Source of the DNA: Bacillota bacterium
GTDB lineage: Bacteria > Bacillota > Clostridia > Christensenellales > Aristaeellaceae
Length of the DNA: 7,881 nt
Direction: 5' to 3'
Assembly: GCA_023404715.1 (NCBI GenBank)
Contig: JAEYAR010000089.1
Coordinates: 1 to 7,881, forward strand
Shown here: positions 1-5,295 of the stretch, piece by piece
Layout of the letters: each line of letters starts with the position of its first letter
Position numbering within the stretch: the stretch's first letter is position 1
Program-made: the position numbers and the translations under genes
The notes under the pieces: generated by a model
Databases searched by the model: none
Told to the model about the DNA's origin: nothing
The model's input: only the letters and a program-made list of their open reading frames with translations

Positions 1-311
1 TCGTCCGTGTTCAGGTCCAGCCTCACCACGATCCGGTCGATCCGCGGGTTGCTCGCCGCCGTCTCCAGCGCCTGTATGTATTGCCCCAGCCCGTCGTCCG
101 CCAGCTCGTAGTAATACCCTCTCAGCAGCGCCGTTCCGTATAAGACCTTCACCTTCAGCCCGTCGCTCGCCGTCTCTACCTTCAGGTTGCTTCCCATCTC
201 CCGCACGCCGCTTCGCGCAAGGATTCGCCCGTAACGGCTCATCTCCGCGTCTGTGTATTCCCGCGCGTCTCCTGTCGTGCTGTCGAAAAATCCGTATTGC
301 TCCTTCGCCAT
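1..311 (-). CDS. Tail/baseplate fibre protein, N-terminal part (3' end outside window)
   Basis: ATG at 311 has AGGAGG (322-327) ten bases upstream. The frame is open to the window edge, giving 103 residues. My translation begins MAKEQYGFFDSTTGDAREYT, then DAEMSRYGRILARSGV. It continues through DGLKVKVLYGTALLRGYYYEL and ALETAASNPRIDRIVVRLDLN. The pattern YGFF(D/N)S...GD...Y-x-x-x-(D/E)M-x-x-Y, then a G-x-A-x-(L/I)-x-G-x-x-Y strand, then N-x-RIDRIV-x-RLD, is that of N-terminal domains of Firmicutes phage baseplate or tail-fibre proteins. These attach to the baseplate while variable C-terminal parts bind the host. The C-terminal domain is outside the window, so specificity cannot be judged. Confidence 0.75.
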   Translation of the reverse strand, partial: MAKEQYGFFDSTTGDAREYTDAEMSRYGRILARSGVREMGSNLKVETASDGLKVKVLYGTALLRGYYYELADDGLGQYIQALETAASNPRIDRIVVRLDLNTD

Positions 312-339
312 TTCAACCGATCCTCCTCTTTGTCTTGTT

Positions 340-1215
340 TTATAGGCCCTCGTATCGCGTGCGCCATTTGATCGTCACGCGCGATTCGTTTGATACCACG
401 CTCGGGGCGTATTCGATCAGGTTGTCCCCCGGCCGCAACCCGAATGTCGTCACTGCCAGCGATGAGCTTAGGTAACCAAACGCATTTTCCTCCTCGCCGT
501 CTGCGTTGATCACCTTTACGGTCAGCATCTCCGGGTCTGTGTCGATGATGAGCTGTTCTCCGCGGGCGATTACGCGCGATACGGTGATCTTTCCCCCAGT
601 GGTATGGTTGAAGAGCGTCGGCATCTCGCCCGTCCCTTCGATCGTGATGTGTACCGGCGCGTTTACCGCGCCGGTATTTCGCGCCGTCCGGCTGAAATCC
701 CGTCGTCCAAACCGGATGGGAAAAGAGAACGGAAGCGTAAAGCTTCCGTCTCCCATCTCCAATGTGATATAATCCTCGCCCATCGAAAACCAGTAGGGGC
801 TGTCGCAGTGAAACTGCGCCCGCATATCGATCAGGTTGTCTCTGGCGCGGCTGCCGCCGCTCAGCGATACCTCCGGCACGGCGTAGGTCCACCACGTACC
901 CGTGTCGTTTTCGTAGATCAAGCGTCCCACTTCGTTTTCGCTGACGCATGCGTTCATCGCCAATATCGCCGAGGCGCGCATGCGCGCCTCGTACATGTCG
1001 GCGCGAGCGTCTTTCCGTATGGAGATCGTCGCCTCCACCGTGCGCGGCGCCCGCAAGACCGTGCGCGTCGTCGCGCCGTTCTGCTCCGGGGCCTGTGTCG
1101 TCATGATCTGCACGTCCGTGGGTTCCATGCCCGCGAGACTGTGCAGAATGTAGGGTGGAAAGCTGCTCATCTCGAGCTGCTCGCCGCGCAGGTTCACATA
1201 TGTCAGTTTTTGCAT
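340..1215 (-). CDS. Distal tail protein (Dit-like, Siphovirus-type tail component)
   Basis: The protein has 291 residues. It starts at ATG 1215 with an AAGGA site (1224-1228) eight bases upstream. The N-terminal half (MQKLTYVNLRGEQLEM, a YILHSLAGM segment, TVEATISIRKDARADMYE, RLIYENDTG) and the central QFHCDSPYWFS follow the pattern of the Dit N-terminal ring domain. The C-terminal half has APVHITIEGTGEMPTLFNHT, GEQLIIDTDPE and a LRPGDNLIEY strand before the end. This is the beta-sandwich (galectin-like) domain of SPP1-type Dit proteins. Dit forms the hexameric hub connecting the tail tube to baseplate or tip proteins. Its position 42 bases after the holin is odd: Dit normally follows the tape-measure gene and precedes the tail-associated lysin. 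It is intact, with no frameshift, and another fibre gene follows after 28 bases. Confidence 0.85.
   Translation of the reverse strand: MQKLTYVNLRGEQLEMSSFPPYILHSLAGMEPTDVQIMTTQAPEQNGATTRTVLRAPRTVEATISIRKDARADMYEARMRASAILAMNACVSENEVGRLIYENDTGTWWTYAVPEVSLSGGSRARDNLIDMRAQFHCDSPYWFSMGEDYITLEMGDGSFTLPFSFPIRFGRRDFSRTARNTGAVNAPVHITIEGTGEMPTLFNHTTGGKITVSRVIARGEQLIIDTDPEMLTVKVINADGEEENAFGYLSSSLAVTTFGLRPGDNLIEYAPSVVSNESRVTIKWRTRYEGL
715..757. repeat. Bipartite inverted repeat inside the Dit-like gene
   Basis: Inner arms 729-736 and 742-749 (8 bases, 5-base loop) are enclosed by outer arms 715-721 and 751-757 (7 bases), with a 7-base bulge on one side and a single base on the other. It lies wholly within coding sequence (MGDGSFTLPFSFPI), so the pairing may be incidental. 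Confidence 0.4.
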
Positions 1216-1257
1216 AGCCTTTTTCCTTTCTTTATGCTGGAATGCAAGTCGGTTGGT

Positions 1258-1725
1258 TTATGCTGCCGCCGGCGGTTCCCCGTTCCCGTCCTTTTTCTTC
1301 GCGATCTCCAGAATCTTCTGCAGCACGGGCGGCACCTTGAGCCCCAGCACGCCGAGGTTTTCGATAAAGCTTACCAGCTCCGTCGCCACCATGTACGTCA
1401 TCGCGGCGGCGCCTACGCCGGTGATGCCCACCGCGTTTCCCGCCACGATGCACACCCATACGACCAGCCATTCCAGCCCCTTGCGCAGCGCGCCCATCAG
1501 CAGCGCGTTGCTGCTGAGCTTGCCGCTCTCGCTCTTCGGGCTCTTGCCCAGCCCTGCCCCGATGACGCCCGTCACAAAGTCCGCTCCCTGCGCTACCAGC
1601 ATCGCCTGCATCAGCGCGGGCAGGCCCGTCCACCAACCGACGATCACGCCCGCCGCCGCGCCGATCCAGCTGATCGCGCTGGGCCGGATCGTCTCGCCCA
1701 CGTCTCTTACCGTGTTCATGTCCAT
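1258..1725 (-). CDS. Holin, phage_holin_4 / TcdE-Cph1 type
   Basis: The protein has 155 residues. It starts at ATG 1725 with AAGGAGG (1734-1740) eight bases upstream, overlapping the lysin stop codon. Hydrophobic segments lie at about residues 18-36, 37-60, 80-101 and 103-122. Between them are the family marks: ADFVTGVIGAG, the basic SPKSESGKLSSNAL-x-GALRKG loop and ELVSFIENLGVLG, then P-x-x-LQK-x-L. The C-terminus is charged (AKKKDGNGEPPAAA). Such holins accumulate in the cytoplasmic membrane and form holes that release the lysin at a set time. The gene lies 13 bases after the lysin, the reverse of the common holin-then-lysin order. A second ATG at 1719 (Met-Asp-Met) could give a product two residues shorter. 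Confidence 0.9.
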   Translation of the reverse strand: MDMNTVRDVGETIRPSAISWIGAAAGVIVGWWTGLPALMQAMLVAQGADFVTGVIGAGLGKSPKSESGKLSSNALLMGALRKGLEWLVVWVCIVAGNAVGITGVGAAAMTYMVATELVSFIENLGVLGLKVPPVLQKILEIAKKKDGNGEPPAAA

Positions 1726-1738
1726 TTGCTCTTCCTCC

Positions 1739-3277
1739 TTACACGCGCCCGAGCACGCCCGCGATCTTCTCCAGGATCTCCTGGGCCTGCTCCTGCGTCG
1801 CGCATTTGATGTCGATGCGCAGCGACAGCCCGTCCTGCTCGACCGTCACGTCCTCGTCCGGCTCCTGCTCCGGCTTTTCCGGCTCTTCCGGCAAAAACGC
1901 CAGATACTTGAGCTGCGCATAGCCCTCCTTGCCGCCGTAGCTCGCATAGCACCAGCCGTCGCCGTCGTTTCGCGTCACCTCGATCACCGCACCCTTCGGC
2001 GCGAGGATCTGCCGCCTGGAGCCCGTGCTCTTCTGGCTCCAAAGCCCCAGTCCCGCGTCGTACTTCGTGGTTACCGTCGCCTTGCCCGTCCTGTTTGCCA
2101 TCTGTGTCGCCTCCTCAATCGCGTCCTTGTATTTGCTGTAGTCGATCTCCGCCGCGCAGCCCCAGTGGGTGAATCCATTCTCCGGGTACTCCGAGTAGAT
2201 GATGCCCTCCTTGCGCCCGCGCGCCTCGCCGCATTTCCCGCCGCCGATGTGTACCCCGAAATGCCCCGGCTTCCAGAGCACCAGCCCCGGCACGTCCGGC
2301 ATAGTGTCCATCGGTCCCTTCACCGTGCAGCGGTCAAACGTCGCCGTCGCGCCGCTGTCCGGGCAGCGCTTCGTGTTGCGCACCGCCTTGCCCTGCGCCG
2401 CGTCCCACCACATGAAGCCCTTGTAGATACCCACGCAGTCCGCCGCGATGCGCGCTTCGCGGATGTCCTCCATCCGCTGGTTGTATAGGCTCTTCGGGTA
2501 GTGGTTGGGGTACGCCTCCGCCTTGCTGTTGTACAGCGATTTCGTGCAGCGGTATGCGCACGTCCCCATCCAGTAGGGTTGATGCGCCGCGCATAGCTGA
2601 TCCGTAAAGCTAGCCAGTTGATCCGCCGTCTTTTCGCCCGTGATGCCCTTGAATTCAAACATGCCCGTCTCTCCCTTCTCCGGTTCGCTTCCGTAGCTCG
2701 CCGTAATGCTCGTCTTAGGGTAATAAAAAGCGAGGATGTGATCATACGTCACCCCTCGCTGTGCCGCGTATTTCGCGCCCGCCTGGCTCATGCCTACGCC
2801 GTGTCCCGTGCGCTTGCCGCCCGTCGCCGCCGCGTCCCACGGGTCGGGCTGGCTGATGAGCCACGCCCGCCCGCCGCCGCCCGGCCAGCGCTCCTTGGCC
2901 GATACCGTATGGCCGCCGTTGCTCGCGCTGTAGCTCACCGTGTCGAGCACGCGTCCGTCGTAGGTCAGTACCTCGCCCGCCGTGGCCTCTACGGCCTCCC
3001 GGGCGTTGGGGTAATTGTCCGACAGCGCGCGTTCTACGCGGTACGCCTGCGCGCTGCTGCTCTGGTCGCTGATCGCCCAGCCCTTGCCCGCGTAGTGCGT
3101 CGCCATCGTGCGCGCGGCGACGGCCTGCGCCTTGCAGGCCTCGACGTGCGCGTTGCCGATCTCGGACGGCACGACGCCCCGGACGTATTCCTCGACGTCC
3201 AGGGCGATTTCGTCGCCCGGACCGACGCCGAAATGTTTGCAGTTTTCCGTCCGATGTAAGGTCACTTTGATTTTCAC
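1739..3277 (-). CDS. Multidomain phage lysin: SpoIID-like lytic transglycosylase + NlpC/P60-like + SH3-like
   Basis: The protein has 512 residues, with GTG start at 3277 chosen from the Shine-Dalgarno (3284-3291). Residues about 17-187 are a SpoIID/LytB-type domain. It shows VRGVVPSEIG with the presumed catalytic Glu39, AQAVAARTMA, SYSASNGGHT and GHGVGMSQAGA, all hallmarks of the family. It would cleave glycan strands, as SpoIID does during spore engulfment. Residues about 211-381 match NlpC/P60-like domains of clostridial phage lysins, with Cys281 in ADCVGIYKG, His339 in GHFGVHIGGG, then EARG and THWG. They would cut stem peptides or the amide bond. Residues about 397-461 look like an SH3 wall-binding domain. 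A PEEPEKPEQEPDED linker and a 35-residue acidic/helical tail end the protein. No signal peptide is present, so export through the downstream holin is expected. Its stop overlaps the holin ribosome binding site. A virion-associated wall hydrolase is an alternative role. Confidence 0.88.
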   Translation of the reverse strand: MKIKVTLHRTENCKHFGVGPGDEIALDVEEYVRGVVPSEIGNAHVEACKAQAVAARTMATHYAGKGWAISDQSSSAQAYRVERALSDNYPNAREAVEATAGEVLTYDGRVLDTVSYSASNGGHTVSAKERWPGGGGRAWLISQPDPWDAAATGGKRTGHGVGMSQAGAKYAAQRGVTYDHILAFYYPKTSITASYGSEPEKGETGMFEFKGITGEKTADQLASFTDQLCAAHQPYWMGTCAYRCTKSLYNSKAEAYPNHYPKSLYNQRMEDIREARIAADCVGIYKGFMWWDAAQGKAVRNTKRCPDSGATATFDRCTVKGPMDTMPDVPGLVLWKPGHFGVHIGGGKCGEARGRKEGIIYSEYPENGFTHWGCAAEIDYSKYKDAIEEATQMANRTGKATVTTKYDAGLGLWSQKSTGSRRQILAPKGAVIEVTRNDGDGWCYASYGGKEGYAQLKYLAFLPEEPEKPEQEPDEDVTVEQDGLSLRIDIKCATQEQAQEILEKIAGVLGRV

Positions 3278-3283
3278 GCTTCG

Positions 3284-3291
3284 CACCTCCT
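3284..3291 (-). promoter_or_regulatory. Near-consensus Shine-Dalgarno that sets the GTG start of the lysin
   Basis: AGGAGGTG is fully complementary to the 3' end of 16S rRNA and ends six bases before the GTG at 3277. Its own last three bases are the GTG at 3286, which would otherwise be taken as the start; a ribosome bound here cannot use that codon. Confidence 0.75.
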
Positions 3292-3299
3292 CATTAATT

Positions 3300-3325
3300 A
3301 CGCCCAGGCTTTGCGGCCTGGGCGT
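3300..3325 (-). terminator. Stem-loop in the longest intergenic gap, just before the lysin gene
   Basis: A perfect 10-base-pair stem (ACGCCCAGGC pairing with GCCTGGGCGT) has a 6-base loop. On the transcribed strand it is followed by TAATTAATG and then the lysin Shine-Dalgarno; there is no run of T. It is therefore either a weak or attenuating terminator, or an RNA-processing or stability hairpin separating the fibre genes from the lysis genes. The stem is certain; the function is not. Confidence 0.5.
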
Positions 3326-3335
3326 TGTTGTGCGG

Positions 3336-3584
3336 TTATTCTGCTGGTCCTTCCGTCGGCTCCGGCTCGAGTGCGGGCTCCGGCGGCGCGTCGACCTCGT
3401 ACCACCCTTCGGCGCTTTGCACGTCGATCGCGGGGTATAGGTCTACACCGTCCTGCGTCAGCACCTTGCCCTCGTCGGCCACGAGGCGCGCGGCCTGCGT
3501 GTAATCGCCGGTCCTGGGGCCCGCGAGCGAGACGGTTACACCGCCATCCGGCCTTGTGTAGCGGTACAATGGTATAGTTTGCAT
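3336..3584 (-). CDS. Small phage protein of unknown function (82 aa) between fibre and lysis genes
   Basis: The protein has 82 residues. It starts at ATG 3584 with GGGAGG (3593-3598) eight bases upstream, and begins four bases after the second LRR gene stops. It opens with IPLYRYTRPDGGVTVSLAGP, contains LVADEGKVLTQDG and a GWYEVD segment, and ends in an acidic Pro/Glu-rich tail (PPEPALEPEPTEGPAE). There is no signal peptide, membrane segment or catalytic motif. I recall similar small proteins (YRYTR-x-DGGVTVS, ADEGKVLT) directly after fibre genes in clostridial prophages, where they play an XkdX-like positional role, but no function is established. The good Shine-Dalgarno and tight spacing support a real gene; chaperone, fibre cap or moron are all open options. 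Confidence 0.75.
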   Translation of the reverse strand: MQTIPLYRYTRPDGGVTVSLAGPRTGDYTQAARLVADEGKVLTQDGVDLYPAIDVQSAEGWYEVDAPPEPALEPEPTEGPAE

Positions 3585-3588
3585 GGTA

Positions 3589-4470
3589 TCATCCTCCCGT
3601 GTAGTTGTAATTGATCGTCGCGTTTGTGGCTCCCCAGGGGGCTCCCGCGACGGCGCCCTCGGCCCAGGGGACGTTGATGGTCGTCAGGTTTGTGCATAGG
3701 GTAAACGTCGTCCTGCTCAGCAAAGATGGTGTCCCTAAAAATGTTATCGAAGTGAGCCCAACGCATTGTCTAAAGGCGTAATCCAAAACATTTGTCACGC
3801 TGGCAGGAAACTCCGTAAAAGAAATATTCGGGCAATTGTTAAAAGCGCTAAGGCCAATAGACTGAATTCCCTCGGGGAGAGTTGTAAGCGCGAGCTTTGT
3901 GCATAAATAAAACGCATTTTGGTCAATGCTTGTTATTCCGGATGGTAACCTTGTCAGTGCAAGAATAGTGCAATTGAAAAACGCACTATTACCGATCCGC
4001 GTTACGCCATCCGGCAGTTCCTTTAGCGCCATTCTTGAACATCCGTAAAACGCAAAATTATTAATGACTGTCAAGCCTGCGGGGAGGGCATTCAAGGCGA
4101 GCTTACTACATCCTAAAAACGCGTTGTCGCCTATTGCGGTTAAATTTGAAGGGAGTTCGATCAGTACAAGATTTGGACAATCGTAAAAGGCACCCTCTCC
4201 TATGGTCGTCAAACTCGCTGGCAAATCTATTGACAGAAGGTTACGACACCCCCAGAATGCCCGTTGCCCAATGACCGTCATGCCGTCCGGAAGCGTTATA
4301 TTTTGCAGCGAGCCGTCTATAAACCCTTTCAGCGAGCCGTCCGGCGGGATAATTCCTGAAATCGCCCCCGACATCTCAGGTGCCAGCAACAACCTTTTGC
4401 TGCCCGTTTTGCTCCGTATCGCATATGCGATATCGCTGAGCGTTGTGTCATCAACGCTGTAATGCGCCAT
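3589..4470 (-). CDS. Phage tail LRR (BspA/LRR_5-like) protein, copy 2; putative receptor-binding protein
   Basis: The protein has 293 residues, starting at ATG 4470. GAGGAG (4479-4484) is eight bases upstream; the GTG at 4479 in the same frame is not a good start because it overlaps that site. The N-terminus (residues 5-40) has the D-x-TTLSDIAYAIRSKTG module, matching copy 1. An L-K-G-F-ID segment leads into nine perfect 23-residue repeats (LP-x-G-[LIV]-T-x-IG-x-x-AF-x-x-C-x-x-L). The end is a 33-residue stretch identical to that of copy 1, then Thr-Gly-Gly. The penultimate repeat units are degenerate (TEFPASVTN, TFLGTPSLL). The repeat core is much AT-richer than its surroundings: three 60-base lines (3781, 3901, 4021) each count to 40% GC, against 53% in a copy 1 line and 67% or more in the lysis genes. 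It starts 12 bases after copy 1 stops. A host-binding tail protein is the best guess; binding partner unknown. Confidence 0.85.
   Translation of the reverse strand: MAHYSVDDTTLSDIAYAIRSKTGSKRLLLAPEMSGAISGIIPPDGSLKGFIDGSLQNITLPDGMTVIGQRAFWGCRNLLSIDLPASLTTIGEGAFYDCPNLVLIELPSNLTAIGDNAFLGCSKLALNALPAGLTVINNFAFYGCSRMALKELPDGVTRIGNSAFFNCTILALTRLPSGITSIDQNAFYLCTKLALTTLPEGIQSIGLSAFNNCPNISFTEFPASVTNVLDYAFRQCVGLTSITFLGTPSLLSRTTFTLCTNLTTINVPWAEGAVAGAPWGATNATINYNYTGG
3598..3696 (-). repeat. Conserved 3' block shared by the two LRR genes (copy 2 instance)
   Basis: This is the partner of the block at 4492-4590: 33 identical residues with mostly synonymous base differences. It is GC-rich, in contrast to the AT-richer repeat core directly upstream of it in transcription. 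Confidence 0.85.
3682..4302 (-). repeat. Nine 69-base LRR repeats (23 residues each), copy 2
   Basis: Nine in-register units of 69 bases encode the LRR solenoid. Unlike copy 1, no two units are nearly identical at DNA level, and the two units next to the C-terminal block are the most degenerate. This suggests an older array or one of a different origin. Confidence 0.88.
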
Positions 4471-4478
4471 ATACCTCA

Positions 4479-4484
4479 CTCCTC
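4479..4484 (-). promoter_or_regulatory. Shine-Dalgarno that sets the ATG start of LRR copy 2
   Basis: GAGGAG lies eight bases before ATG 4470 and covers the alternative GTG start at 4479, which argues for the shorter form. It overlaps the last base of the copy 1 stop codon (TGA, 4483-4485). Confidence 0.65.
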
Positions 4485-5295
4485 ACACCCATGTATAGTT
4501 GTAGTTAATTGTAGCGTTCGTCGCGCCCCAGGGGGCACCCGCGACGGCTCCCTCCGCCCAGGGCACATTGATCGTCGTCAGGTTTGTGCAGCGGATAAAG
4601 GCGTTGTTCGCAATACTCTTAATTTCGCCGGGCAGATCCATTTGTTTCAAAGATGTGCACCCGTCAAAAGCGTAGCTTCCGATGCTCGTAACCCCGCTCG
4701 GAAGCTCCGTCAGCGCAACATTTCTACAGAGTGCAAATGTCGAGTGCTCGATCTGTGTAATTCCCGCGGGGAGTGATGTGAGCGCCAATTGAGAGCAACC
4801 AGAAAATGCGGTGCTTCCGATGCTCGTAATTCCCGCAGGGAGCGATGTGAGCGCCAATTGAATGCAACCAGAGAAGGCGGTGCTTCCGATGCTCGTAACC
4901 CCGCCCGGAAGCTCCGTAAGCGATAAGAGGGTGCAGCTTTGAAACACGCCCTGTCTGATGCTCGTCAACCCCGGGGGCAGCGACGTCAACAACAACTGCG
5001 CACAACCTTGAAACGCATAATCTCCGATGCTCGTCAGCCCCTCGGGTAGCGATGTCAATTTAAGAGCATCGCATACTGAAAAAGTATACGCTCTTATGCT
5101 CGTTAAATCGCGCGGCAGCGATATCTGCGTAATCGTGCGGTCGATAAGCCCCCTCAGTACCGTGTCATCCCGCGCGGGAATTGCCTCGATCTTCGCAACC
5201 ATCTGTATTGGCGTCATCTCGCCCGTCTCTCCGGTCTTCGCCCTTATCGCGTTGGCAATGTCCGAAAAACGCGATCCATCAATCACACGTCTCAA
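4483..5295 (-). CDS. Phage tail LRR (BspA/LRR_5-like) protein, copy 1; putative receptor-binding protein
   Basis: The protein has 270 residues, starting at TTG 5295. The frame is open further upstream to 5379, but the only good Shine-Dalgarno (GGAGG, 5305-5309) sits nine bases before this TTG. The extra upstream residues (basic, RTKRRWSRT) lie over BppU coding sequence and look like read-through of the other frame. A GTG at 5286 is a weaker alternative. Residues 5-40 carry a D-x-S-x-F-SDIA-x-AIR-x-KTG module that is widespread at the N-termini of phage tail proteins. From residue 57 there are eight perfect 23-residue repeats of the form LTSLP-x-G-[LIV]-TSIG-x-x-AF-x-GC, the BspA/Treponema-type LRR consensus. 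The C-terminus is NVPWAEGAVAGAP followed by an NATINYNYT end. Repeat surfaces of this class usually bind proteins or glycans, so receptor binding is inferred. It could instead be a secreted lysogenic-conversion factor, but no signal peptide is seen. Confidence 0.85.
   Translation of the reverse strand: MRRVIDGSRFSDIANAIRAKTGETGEMTPIQMVAKIEAIPARDDTVLRGLIDRTITQISLPRDLTSIRAYTFSVCDALKLTSLPEGLTSIGDYAFQGCAQLLLTSLPPGLTSIRQGVFQSCTLLSLTELPGGVTSIGSTAFSGCIQLALTSLPAGITSIGSTAFSGCSQLALTSLPAGITQIEHSTFALCRNVALTELPSGVTSIGSYAFDGCTSLKQMDLPGEIKSIANNAFIRCTNLTTINVPWAEGAVAGAPWGATNATINYNYTWV
4492..4590 (-). repeat. Conserved 3' block shared by the two LRR genes (copy 1 instance)
   Basis: These 99 bases encode 33 residues (beginning CTNLTTINVPWAEG and ending INYNYT) identical to those encoded at 3598-3696 in the second LRR gene. 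The DNA differs mainly at third codon positions, so the amino-acid sequence has been kept while the DNA drifted. Confidence 0.85.
4576..5127 (-). repeat. Eight 69-base LRR repeats (23 residues each), copy 1
   Basis: Eight in-register units of exactly 69 bases encode residues 57-240. The plus-strand string gatgctcgt recurs at this spacing, marking the TSI segment of several repeats. Units 4761-4829 and 4830-4898 differ at only 6 of 69 positions, so they look recently duplicated; the other units are clearly more diverged. Confidence 0.9.

Noticed and set aside
604..1809. A 401-residue open frame on the plus strand over the Dit-like and holin genes
   Set aside because: It lies antisense to two recognisable genes, has an arginine/alanine-rich low-complexity translation typical of GC-rich antisense frames, and has no family features.
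1253..2488. A 411-residue plus-strand open frame over the holin and lysin genes
   Set aside because: It mirrors the codon bias of the minus-strand genes, and the translation is Arg/Ala/Leu-rich without domains.
1739..3286. The lysin being a host SpoIID sporulation gene
   Set aside because: There is no N-terminal membrane anchor, it is fused to a phage-lysin-type NlpC/P60-like domain and an SH3-like domain, and it is coupled to a holin among tail genes.
3598..4590. A diversity-generating retroelement acting on the LRR 3' ends
   Set aside because: The two repeated 3' blocks differ mainly at silent positions and not specifically at adenines, and no reverse transcriptase or template repeat is visible. 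The 3' ends are the conserved part, not the variable part.
3682..5127. Regularly spaced repeats that could suggest a CRISPR array
   Set aside because: The 69-base period is in frame and encodes the 23-residue LRR consensus; there are no near-identical short repeats separated by unrelated spacers.
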